The notes under the pieces were generated by a model that saw nothing but the letters and a program-made list of their open reading frames with translations, was not told the DNA's origin and ran no database searches. A stretch of DNA of 64,000 bases, from assembly GCA_016219545.1 (NCBI GenBank), contig JACRMH010000048.1:62001-126000 (forward strand), in the 5' to 3' direction. This document shows, piece by piece, positions 1-7,472 of this stretch (position 1 is its first letter; each line of letters opens with the position of its first letter). A program made the translations under genes and the position numbers. The stretch is from Chloroflexota bacterium (GTDB lineage Bacteria > Chloroflexota > Anaerolineae > Anaerolineales > Villigracilaceae).

Positions 1-350
1 GCATCGGCATCTCAGTGGAGCATCAGTCCACCATCTTTGAGAAGTTCGGTCAACTCGGCAGGACAGAATTACACTCCAGCGGCAAGACAAAATTCAAAGG
101 CGGCGGACCCGGTCTTGGCTTGCCCATCACACGCGGAATTATCGAAGCGCATGGTGGTACGATATGGGTTGAGTCGGAAGGGTATGACGAAGTAAAATTG
201 AACGGCACAACCTTTCACATCCTCCTGCCTACACGCACGCAAGCGAGCGATCCCCGCGTCGCAAAGCTATTCGATCAATTTGAGACTATAAACCCAGAGA
301 CGGAAACCAGTGGCAAAGAAAATCCCCCAACCAACAATCCCACCGCGTGA
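1..350 (+). CDS. Sensor histidine kinase, C-terminal part (5' end outside window)
   Basis: The reading frame is open from base 3 to the TGA at 348-350, so only the last ~115 residues are present. They show the C-terminal half of a HATPase_c domain: a GIG box at the very start, an F-box (IFEKFGQL), and the glycine-rich G2 lid GGPGLGLPITRGII followed by AHGGTIWVES, the usual end of a two-component kinase ATP-binding domain. In such kinases this domain binds ATP and phosphorylates a His in the missing upstream part. A short Thr/Glu-rich tail follows. The gene overlaps hflX by 41 bases, suggesting cotranscription. The sensor domain and signal cannot be known from here. Confidence 0.9.
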   Translation, partial: IGISVEHQSTIFEKFGQLGRTELHSSGKTKFKGGGPGLGLPITRGIIEAHGGTIWVESEGYDEVKLNGTTFHILLPTRTQASDPRVAKLFDQFETINPETETSGKENPPTNNPTA

Positions 351-1683
351 ACGCGCTTTTCTTGTCGGCGTGGAATTACGTGAAAAGAAACAACTCCTCA
401 CACTGAATGATTCATTGGCAGAACTTGCCCTGCTGGCAGATACCGCCGGTGTGGACGTAGTCGGCGAGCTTACCCAAAAACTTGACCGCCCGCATGTGGT
501 CACCTATATCGGCCCCGGCAAGGTGGAGGAACTCAAAGCCTTATCCGAAGAGACACTTGCAGATGTGATCATCTTCGATGATGAACTTTCTCCGCGCCAC
601 CAACGCGAATTAGAAAAAGCGCTCAGCCCCAACATCCGCGTGCTTGACCGCACCGCTCTCATCCTTGATATTTTTGCTCAGCACGCCCGCACCAGTGAAG
701 GCATGTTACAGGTCGAACTCGCACAATACGAATACAACCTGCCGCGCCTTACCCGCGCGTGGACTCACCTTGAACGTCAGGCTGGTGGCGGCGGTGGACG
801 AGCCGGTTCCACTGGCGGTGTAGGCTTGCGCGGTCCCGGTGAAACCCAGCTTGAAGTGGACAAACGCGCCATCCGCACGCGCATCACACACATCAAGCGC
901 GAATTGGAAAAAGTGGAAGCGCACCGCACAAGATACCGCGCCCAACGTAAACGCTCGCGCATTCCAACGGTTGCAATTGTCGGCTACACAAACGCCGGCA
1001 AGTCTACGTTATTGAATCGACTCGCTAAATCGGAAGTGCTCGTCGCGAATCAACTTTTCGCGACATTAGATCCAACCACCCGCCGCGTGCAACTTCCTGG
1101 TGATGACCTCGCACTCATCACAGACACAGTTGGCTTCATCCAAAAACTTCCCACCTCCTTGATCGCAGCCTTCCATGCCACATTGGAAGAGATCGCAGAT
1201 GCAGACCTGCTTTTGCATGTGGTGGATATTTCGCATCCAAACGCGCTCAATCAATTTCAAGCAGTGCAGGAAACTTTGGAGGAAATTGACGCGAGTCACA
1301 TCCCCATGATCACGGCTCTCAATAAAGCCGACCTGCTCCGAAACCCTGAAAACGCACGCGAGATTTTAAAGTCTTTTCCAAAATCAGTTTCCATCTCTGC
1401 ACTGGCCGGCACTGGGATCACCGATCTCTTACAGTTGATGAGAGAAGAGTTATTCGAATCATTCTCTCCCGTTCACGTGCGACTTCCTTATAAACAGGGC
1501 GCTTTGATCTCCCTCTTTCACGAACTGGGACAAGTCGAACGCGTGGAACATGAGCGCGGAGGCGTGGTAATGCAGGGACGAATCCCCGGCAGACTCCTTG
1601 CACAATACGCACCGTGGCACATCACACAAAGTCAGACCGAACGAATCACAGGTGATGAAGATGATAATTTGGAGGAAGAATGA
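310..1683 (+). CDS. hflX: GTPase HflX
   Basis: Ribosome-associated GTPase of the Obg-HflX family, known to bind the 50S subunit and split or rescue stalled ribosomes. The 457 residues match the family's usual length. The N-terminal nucleotide-binding-like domain is followed by a Gly-rich linker (GGGGGRAGSTGG, about residues 157-170) with the family motif GPGETQLE. The G domain has P-loop GYTNAGKST near residue 225, the G2 motif DPTTR, G3 DTVGF and G4 NKAD. The start is a GTG at 310 inside the preceding kinase gene; the ATG of the next small gene overlaps the hflX stop (ATGA), so three genes appear translationally linked. Confidence 0.97.
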   Translation: MAKKIPQPTIPPRERAFLVGVELREKKQLLTLNDSLAELALLADTAGVDVVGELTQKLDRPHVVTYIGPGKVEELKALSEETLADVIIFDDELSPRHQRELEKALSPNIRVLDRTALILDIFAQHARTSEGMLQVELAQYEYNLPRLTRAWTHLERQAGGGGGRAGSTGGVGLRGPGETQLEVDKRAIRTRITHIKRELEKVEAHRTRYRAQRKRSRIPTVAIVGYTNAGKSTLLNRLAKSEVLVANQLFATLDPTTRRVQLPGDDLALITDTVGFIQKLPTSLIAAFHATLEEIADADLLLHVVDISHPNALNQFQAVQETLEEIDASHIPMITALNKADLLRNPENAREILKSFPKSVSISALAGTGITDLLQLMREELFESFSPVHVRLPYKQGALISLFHELGQVERVEHERGGVVMQGRIPGRLLAQYAPWHITQSQTERITGDEDDNLEEE

Positions 1684-1883
1684 TCTCTGAGATACTGGAC
1701 TTTTTATCGGAATATCTGGCTCACCGCAAAGGGCTACTGCCCATCATCGGTTTGATCCTGATCTTCATCAATTTGCTCATCCAGGTCATTTTCCCCGGCA
1801 GTTTTTTTGCAACAACAAACCTGCTCCTGCACATTGGGTTAATGCTTGCCATCCTCGGGTTGATGCTCTCATGGGCCCTGTGA
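1680..1883 (+). CDS. Small two-helix membrane protein
   Basis: A 67-residue protein of unknown function whose ATG overlaps the hflX stop codon by four bases. The sequence is almost wholly hydrophobic, with two predicted membrane segments, roughly residues 18-38 (LLPIIGLILIFINLLIQVIF) and 44-65 (ATTNLLLHIGLMLAILGLML), joined by a short loop. There are no catalytic motifs. The tight coupling to hflX argues that it is a real translated gene. I do not recognise the family. Confidence 0.7.
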   Translation: MISEILDFLSEYLAHRKGLLPIIGLILIFINLLIQVIFPGSFFATTNLLLHIGLMLAILGLMLSWAL

Positions 1884-1923
1884 TGATTTGAAATAGTTTC
1901 CATCCACGGCAGCAAAAACTAGA

Positions 1924-3906
1924 ATGCCATCGTTGCTGGGACAAACCCTGCTCAACCAATATCACATTGAAGAATTCATCACGCATGTGCCGCTTGGGGA
2001 ACTTTATCGCGCAACAGATATACGCAGTAACAAGTCACTTGCATTAACGCTTTTACCAAAGGCAATTTCAGAGAACGCAGAAATCCTGAAAAGCCTCGAA
2101 ACTGAATCAGCAAAACTGCGCGCCATATCACATCCCAACATTGCCGCATACCTTGGGCTATTTCAAACCCCCACACTCGCCTTTTTACTGGAAGATTGGA
2201 TAGATGGTCCTTCGCTGACAGAGATCCTCAACAAGAGAGAGCCGTTAACTATAAATGAAGCGCTGATCTATGTGAAAGCGATCTGCTCCGCTCTTGAAAC
2301 ATTGCACAAACATAACTATCTACACCTCAACCTCGCGCCTGAATTAATTCACGTGGATAAACTCGGCACAATATTTTTAGGGGGCATCGGTGCAGCGCGT
2401 CTACTCGGCACTCACGCAATTCAGCAGCACAAAACTCCGCCCCTTTATCTTTCGCCCGAGCAACTCAGCGATCAACCGCTTACTCCCGCCTCTGATATAT
2501 ATGCTTTCACCGTGCTTATCTATCAACTTATTACAGGCGCATGGATCAACGGGAAGTCCGCGCCTAAAACGAATGAAACCATTCGCAAAGCGCATTTGGA
2601 ACACACGCCGCCCGCACCCATTTCGATCAACAAAAAGATCCCAGATCATTTCTCGCGTATGATCCTGTGGGCATTGCGCAAAAAACCGGATGACCGACTC
2701 AAGACGACAACCGAACTGCTGTCCTCGCTGGCATTGGCTGCGCAAATTTCGGTGGATGAAATTCCGCTTCGCATTACGCCGACAACTGCTCCTGTCACTT
2801 CGGCGATCCTTGGTGGTTGGAGTTTTCTTCCGCCGCCCAAGCAGAATCTCATTGCCCAAGACCTGCTCCCTCTTGAAGATAGACTCGCCGCGATCAGTAC
2901 ACCAAAACCAAAGACACCCCGCACACGGCTGGGCATTGTCCCTATTTTTGTTTTCATCATGGTTGCAGGATTTGCTTCCTTGTTTTGGCTGGTTCACCCT
3001 GCGCCGACTCCAATTGCAACGTCGATAAAGCTCACGCCCTTCGCAGCTGATTACACGCCACCGCCAACAACTTTGCCAACTCCAAGGCCGACAGAGGAGC
3101 ATGGCGGGCGAATTGCCTTTACCTGTACACGCAGAGATTACAACCAACTCTGCATGGTCAACCGCGATGGCACAGGATTATCGCAACTCACCGACATGGA
3201 AGCCAGCAATTATTATCCTGTCTTTTCACCCGATGGCAGTTCTTTACTATTTTCTTCAAACCGCAACGGCGCATTTGATCTGTATCTTTTATCTTTTGAT
3301 AAAAAGGAATTATTCCAATTAACAGACCATGTGGGCAATGTCATCTCGCCGGATTATTCACCAGACGGAAGAAAGATCGTATTCGCCAACCGCGTGGGGG
3401 ATGAAACTACTTCCATTTGGATCGTAAATTCAGATGGATTGAATCCACACTTTCTTTATAAAGGGACAAACACCATTGTAGGCGTTGCATGGTCACCAGA
3501 CGGAGAAAGGATCGCTTATGCCATGTCGGTTGGGATTCCGCAGGAATATGAGATATTCATCATGAACTCGGACGGAAAAAATCATGTGAGAATTTCACAG
3601 GGATTGATGGGTATTGGCGGGAGTATTGATTGGTCGCCAGACAGTAAATATTTATTGATCCATGCCGGTCCTTACGAGGATAAGGATATTTTTAGGGTCG
3701 ATGCCACAACAGGGGATTTCACACAATTAACCTACGGCGGCAATAATGCCGGCGCTGTCTATTCGCCGGATGGAAGATATATCCTATTCAACTCACTTCG
3801 CAATGACGACCAGGCTGATCTATATATAATGCGCGCTGACGGAGAGAATCAACAACAATTAACGAACGATCCAGAACCGGATTGGGGAGCGCAGTGGTCG
3901 CCATGA
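1924..3906 (+). CDS. Pseudokinase-transmembrane-TolB/PD40 propeller protein
   Basis: A 660-residue membrane protein. Residues ~5-275 have the fold pattern of a bacterial Ser/Thr kinase (Hanks type), but the catalytic positions are changed: the VAIK lysine is Thr (LALTLL), HRDxKPxN reads HLNLAPEL, and DFG reads GIG; the later SPEQ and SDIYAF stretches are kept. It should therefore be catalytically dead. A single membrane helix (about 337-360, VPIFVFIMVAGFASLFWLV) is followed by a Thr/Pro linker and six TolB/PD40-type repeats (e.g. FSPDGSSLLFSSNRNG, WSPDGERIAYAM), forming an extracytoplasmic beta-propeller. The likely role is scaffolding or sensing; this is inference. ATG at 1924 follows the small membrane gene by 40 bases. 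Confidence 0.9.
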   Translation: MPSLLGQTLLNQYHIEEFITHVPLGELYRATDIRSNKSLALTLLPKAISENAEILKSLETESAKLRAISHPNIAAYLGLFQTPTLAFLLEDWIDGPSLTEILNKREPLTINEALIYVKAICSALETLHKHNYLHLNLAPELIHVDKLGTIFLGGIGAARLLGTHAIQQHKTPPLYLSPEQLSDQPLTPASDIYAFTVLIYQLITGAWINGKSAPKTNETIRKAHLEHTPPAPISINKKIPDHFSRMILWALRKKPDDRLKTTTELLSSLALAAQISVDEIPLRITPTTAPVTSAILGGWSFLPPPKQNLIAQDLLPLEDRLAAISTPKPKTPRTRLGIVPIFVFIMVAGFASLFWLVHPAPTPIATSIKLTPFAADYTPPPTTLPTPRPTEEHGGRIAFTCTRRDYNQLCMVNRDGTGLSQLTDMEASNYYPVFSPDGSSLLFSSNRNGAFDLYLLSFDKKELFQLTDHVGNVISPDYSPDGRKIVFANRVGDETTSIWIVNSDGLNPHFLYKGTNTIVGVAWSPDGERIAYAMSVGIPQEYEIFIMNSDGKNHVRISQGLMGIGGSIDWSPDSKYLLIHAGPYEDKDIFRVDATTGDFTQLTYGGNNAGAVYSPDGRYILFNSLRNDDQADLYIMRADGENQQQLTNDPEPDWGAQWSP

Positions 3907-4048
3907 ATCCGACCGCAATCTGTTTAAAACCAGAGATGTAGAATCATAACAAGGGATAGAAATTTAAATTAAGCAGAATCAACTTAGAGCGGGAAAAGAT
4001 TCGCAGTCTTCATCAAAAAATACTTACAAAATCCTTATCATTAAAACC

Positions 4049-4076
4049 TTTACATGCTGGATATTTAATGTATTAT
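4049..4076 (+). promoter_or_regulatory. Putative sigma-70-type promoter for the SET gene
   Basis: TTTACA at 4049-4054 and TATTAT at 4071-4076 are separated by 16 bases, close to the housekeeping consensus. A start near 4083 would give an ~80-base leader before the SET-domain gene. The rest of 3907-4162 is AT-rich with no other recognisable element. Confidence 0.5.
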
Positions 4077-4162
4077 TGCATCTATCAATGGCGTTTTTCG
4101 CGGCTCGACCACCGCGGGAGGCGCTGTTCATCTTTAATCCACAGAAAAAGGAGTTTGTATGA

Positions 4163-4753
4163 ATGTCCAAGCAGCCAAGTTCTTATCTGTCTTCTAAGTT
4201 GGAAGGCCGCCCGAAGGCCGATGGCAGTGGAAACGGAATCTATTCGTTAGAGCCCATCAAGAAGGGTGAGCTCGTGGCCGTTTTCGGGGGCGTCGTTTAT
4301 GAATGGGACGCCTTTATTCACCTTCCTGACCGTGAGCGCAGTTTATGTCTCCAGGTAGAAGATCGTCTATTCCTGGTACCGCGCCCCATTGGTGAAGGAG
4401 ATTATGTCAATCACTCGTGCAATCCGAATGCAGGTCTTTCGGGCCAGATTGGACTCGTTGCAATGCGAGACATTAAAATCGGCGAGGAAGTTTGTTTCGA
4501 CTATGCCATGTGCGATACCATGCCATACGACGAATTTACATGCGGCTGTGGAAGTTTGAACTGCCGCGGCAGCGTCGGCGGCGACGATTGGAAGAAGCCG
4601 GTGCTCCAAAAACGATATGCGGGATATTTTTCTCCGCACGTCCAACGCAGAATTGACGCGCAGCGCGCGGAGCGAAAAGCCTTTGAAAAAGCAATGCGTT
4701 CTGCAAAAACAATGAAATACTCTTCTCCGGTCAAGGCTCCGTTATATGAATAA
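4163..4753 (+). CDS. SET-domain protein-lysine methyltransferase
   Basis: A 196-residue stand-alone SET protein; the family transfers methyl from S-adenosylmethionine to lysine side chains. Seen in order: GNGIYSLEPIKKGE (SET-N), the pseudo-knot motif NHSCNPNAG (about residues 88-96), GEEVCFDYA, and a post-SET zinc motif CGCGSLNCRG (about 126-135), then a basic, Ala/Arg-rich C-terminal tail of ~50 residues. All key residues of the eukaryote-like class look intact. The start at 4163 is preceded by AAAAAGGAG at a suitable distance. The gene is monocistronic, with its own promoter and a strong terminator. The substrate is unknown; a nucleoid protein or ribosomal protein are possibilities only. 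Confidence 0.9.
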   Translation: MSKQPSSYLSSKLEGRPKADGSGNGIYSLEPIKKGELVAVFGGVVYEWDAFIHLPDRERSLCLQVEDRLFLVPRPIGEGDYVNHSCNPNAGLSGQIGLVAMRDIKIGEEVCFDYAMCDTMPYDEFTCGCGSLNCRGSVGGDDWKKPVLQKRYAGYFSPHVQRRIDAQRAERKAFEKAMRSAKTMKYSSPVKAPLYE

Positions 4754-4797
4754 AAAAAAACGGCTTTGCGAGAAATCACAAGGCCGTTTTTTTTTAT
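4752..4797 (+). terminator. Rho-independent terminator after the SET gene
   Basis: CGGCTTTGCG and CACAAGGCCG form a ~10-bp stem with a short AT loop, flanked by A-runs on the left and T9 on the right. It would work in both directions, but the only gene ending here is the SET gene. Confidence 0.85.
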
Positions 4798-4835
4798 TAA
4801 CATTGGATGAATTAATGGAAATCGAGTCAATTAGT

Positions 4836-4844
4836 TGTTATAAT
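4836..4844 (+). promoter_or_regulatory. Extended -10 promoter for the phosphatase-superfamily operon
   Basis: TGTTATAAT is a perfect extended -10 box; no good -35 hexamer is visible. Transcription would begin near 4851, giving a ~30-base leader that includes the Shine-Dalgarno AAGAGGA upstream of 4882. Confidence 0.5.
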
Positions 4845-4881
4845 CAACAAATAGCCAAATAAATACTTAAAAGAGGAAAAT

Positions 4882-5070
4882 ATGTATATTGATCCCAATT
4901 CCGGCGGAATGTTATTTCAAATATTAGCTGTTACTTTTGGTGTTCTATCCGGCGCAATTCTTGTGTTCGGCAGCAAAATAAAAATGGGTATCGCCAAGCT
5001 CCGACGTGCCAAACGCCAGAAGGATGGCGAAAACGCAGAAACTGACGATAAAACCAATACAAATCAATAA
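4882..5070 (+). CDS. Small membrane protein with MYIDPNSGG N-terminus
   Basis: A 62-residue protein: an N-terminal MYIDPNSGGMLFQ motif, one membrane helix (about residues 10-30), a basic stretch (KIKMGIAKLRRAKRQK) on the cytoplasmic side by the positive-inside rule, then an acidic/polar tail. A good Shine-Dalgarno (AAGAGGAAAA) precedes the ATG. It lies 17 bases before an alkaline-phosphatase-superfamily gene and is probably its partner. From general memory, short proteins with this MYIDP start sit beside such genes in related bacteria; I cannot check that here. The function is unknown. Confidence 0.75.
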   Translation: MYIDPNSGGMLFQILAVTFGVLSGAILVFGSKIKMGIAKLRRAKRQKDGENAETDDKTNTNQ

Positions 5071-5087
5071 CCTATAATTTCGAATCT

Positions 5088-6890
5088 ATGCGTACCTTAA
5101 TTCTTGGACTTGATGCGTTCGATCCGCGTTTTTTTGAACAACTTCACTCAAAAGGTAAAACCCCAAACTTAAGCAAGCTTGTTGAGGCTGGGAATTATTC
5201 CCAATTTGCCGTGTCTGACCCGCCGCAAAGCGAGGTTTCCTGGACTAGCATCGCAACGGGAATGAATCCCGGCGACCATGGCATGTTTGATTTTGTACAC
5301 CGCAACCCTGCGAATTACAGTTTGCAGGTTTCCCTTTTACCAACTCAAAACAACCTGCTTGGGCTTCAATTCATCCCTCCTCATAATGCCCGAACCATAT
5401 TTGACGAAGCGGTGGAAGATGGATACCCTGCTACTTCCATGTGGTGGCCCGCCACCTTTCCGGCCCGCTACGCATCTCCCGTTAGAACAATCCCCGGGCT
5501 TGGCACACCAGATGTCCTCGGACGCTTAGGCGTAGGGACATATTTCTCAGTTGAATTACCTGCTGCTGACCCCACACGAAAAACCCCAACGCGGCTTTTA
5601 TCCAAGAAAAGCACAAACAAGTATTCAGGTGCTTTGGAAGGCCCTGCGAAAAAAAATGGGACCGTCAACGTCAATTTCGAATTGGAAATTGAAGATGTAC
5701 GATCCGGCACATTATTGATCGGGAAACAAAAGATCAACCTAAAGCCTGGGGAGTGGAGCGAGATCCTTGAAGTTCCCTTTGCTGTTGGGTTTGGAATGAC
5801 CATCAAGGCAATTACGCGCGCCATATTAACAAATACGAATCCTGTAAGCCTTTACTTTTTACCGTTACAACTGCATCCGCTTTCATCCCCATGGCCTTAT
5901 GGCACACCGAAGAATTTTATTCAGGATCAATGGAAAACGAACGGCCCTTTCCTCACACTCGGCTGGGCGCAAGACACCACCGCTCTCAACGAAGGATTCA
6001 TCAATGATGATCAATTCCTAAGACTCTGTGGAATGATCGAGTCCGGGAGAGAACGTGTATTAACCCACACCTTAAAAACTTTTGATGAGGGATTGCTTGC
6101 CTGTGTTTTTGACAGCCTGGATCGTATTCAACACATGTTCTGGAGCGGAAGAGAGGATGTTATTGAAGATTGGTATATCAGGCTTGATCAAATGATAGGA
6201 CGCATCTTAGAGAAAGCAGGCAATGCCAGAACTTTGGTCCTATCCGATCATGGGTTTGGAAAATTCGATTACAAGGTACATTTAAACCGCTGGCTGATCG
6301 ATCACGGATACATGGTGACAAAGAACGCTTCATCCTCCAGCCTGAATGAGGTTGACTGGTCCCAGACACGCGCTTACGCCTTGGGTTTGAATAGTCTCTA
6401 TCTAAATATCGCCGGACGAGAAGGACAGGGTCTGGTTTCAGAAAACGATGCAGAACAACTTCTCAATAATCTAAAAGCAGAACTACTTCTCTGGAAAGGT
6501 CCAAATGGCGGACAGGTTATCCAAAACGTTCTGATCCGCAAAGAAGCATTCCAAGGTTCATTAGCGGCATATGGTCCTGATCTATTTATCGGTTATCGCC
6601 CCCCCTATCGCGGCTCGGCCGAAACGGGGCTTGGGCAGTGGGGCAAAGAGGATGTAGAAGTCAACAAGGAACATTGGGGAGCCGATCATTGTTTTGATTC
6701 TAAATCCGTGCCTGGCGTAATTCTTTCAACAAACGATCTATCCAATTGGACCGCACCATCCTATCGGGATATTCCTGCCATAACACTGGGTAAAGGGTTG
6801 AAGAAATCACAGAACACTGCAACGCCATCCTACAGTGATGAAGATCAGGAGCAAATCGAAAAAAGGTTAAAAGATCTTGGTTACCTCTAA
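5088..6890 (+). CDS. Alkaline phosphatase superfamily phosphodiesterase/pyrophosphatase
   Basis: A 600-residue enzyme of the type I phosphodiesterase/nucleotide pyrophosphatase group. Metal-binding and catalytic signatures run in the family order: GLDAFDP near residue 7, VSWTSIATG with the candidate Ser/Thr nucleophile near residue 50, PGDHGMFDF, CVFDSLDRIQHMFW, LSDHGFGKFD and WGADHCFD. No signal peptide or membrane helix is seen, so it is probably cytoplasmic or membrane-associated through its neighbours. A beta-rich insert (~190-270) interrupts the core. The following membrane-protein gene overlaps its 3' end. The substrate is unknown; sugar- or lipid-linked phosphates are plausible given the downstream phosphotransferase-like gene. 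Confidence 0.88.
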   Translation: MRTLILGLDAFDPRFFEQLHSKGKTPNLSKLVEAGNYSQFAVSDPPQSEVSWTSIATGMNPGDHGMFDFVHRNPANYSLQVSLLPTQNNLLGLQFIPPHNARTIFDEAVEDGYPATSMWWPATFPARYASPVRTIPGLGTPDVLGRLGVGTYFSVELPAADPTRKTPTRLLSKKSTNKYSGALEGPAKKNGTVNVNFELEIEDVRSGTLLIGKQKINLKPGEWSEILEVPFAVGFGMTIKAITRAILTNTNPVSLYFLPLQLHPLSSPWPYGTPKNFIQDQWKTNGPFLTLGWAQDTTALNEGFINDDQFLRLCGMIESGRERVLTHTLKTFDEGLLACVFDSLDRIQHMFWSGREDVIEDWYIRLDQMIGRILEKAGNARTLVLSDHGFGKFDYKVHLNRWLIDHGYMVTKNASSSSLNEVDWSQTRAYALGLNSLYLNIAGREGQGLVSENDAEQLLNNLKAELLLWKGPNGGQVIQNVLIRKEAFQGSLAAYGPDLFIGYRPPYRGSAETGLGQWGKEDVEVNKEHWGADHCFDSKSVPGVILSTNDLSNWTAPSYRDIPAITLGKGLKKSQNTATPSYSDEDQEQIEKRLKDLGYL

Positions 6891-7467
6891 TACGAATAAT
6901 AAATTTTACTCTCGACAGGGATTATGGTCCCTGTTTTTAATTTGCGCACTTCCGCTTCACATCTGGACCTTTATTCTTGCATTTCGGGATTTTTCCTGGG
7001 TAACGGAACGCACAAATTCATGGGACGCCGTTGCGGTCATATGCTATGGATTGGTGTTTACTTTCTGTGAAAGTCTGGTCGTTTTCGCCACGGCAGCATT
7101 CCTTGGTATGTTAATCTCAAGAAAGTGGAGTGAAGGGAGGCGAATTGCCATATCCGGCATGCTGACAATTATCCTATCGCTATGGGCGATGGCCAATCAT
7201 TTATATTTCCTGAACAATAGCTCCCTGCCCGCATATGCATTTGCTTTTTTGATCGAACTTGATCATCCCTTAAGATTTCTATATGCATTTTTCTTTTTGG
7301 CCGTTACCACATCCTCCCTGCTCCCCGTTTATTTCATACTGAAGTTTGAAACGTTTTTTCAGGCCATCCAAACCATCAATGAACGGCTATCCCTGCTGAT
7401 GAATATATATTTAGTCTTCGATCTTGCCGCTCTTGTTATCATTCTTATCCGTAATATTCGAGGTTAA
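6877..7467 (+). CDS. Multi-pass membrane protein
   Basis: A 196-residue integral membrane protein with about five hydrophobic helices (roughly 14-35, 52-77, 90-108, 125-150, 170-190). No known motif is recognised. The best start is a TTG at 6877 that overlaps the end of the upstream phosphatase-superfamily gene by 14 bases; no in-frame ATG exists near the 5' end. It is sandwiched between two alkaline-phosphatase-superfamily genes with almost no intergenic space, so it is likely a membrane partner in the same pathway. Confidence 0.72.
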   Translation: MVTSNTNNKFYSRQGLWSLFLICALPLHIWTFILAFRDFSWVTERTNSWDAVAVICYGLVFTFCESLVVFATAAFLGMLISRKWSEGRRIAISGMLTIILSLWAMANHLYFLNNSSLPAYAFAFLIELDHPLRFLYAFFFLAVTTSSLLPVYFILKFETFFQAIQTINERLSLLMNIYLVFDLAALVIILIRNIRG

Positions 7468-7472
7468 CAATC

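Noticed and set aside
2401..3147. Long open frame on the minus strand opposite the pseudokinase gene (248 codons)
   Set aside because: Its composition is rich in Arg, Cys and Trp without domain pattern; it mirrors a gene with strong domain evidence on the plus strand.
4159..4197. 12-codon frame overlapping the SET gene start
   Set aside because: Shares the SET Shine-Dalgarno with shorter spacing; too short to support. Translational coupling cannot be excluded.
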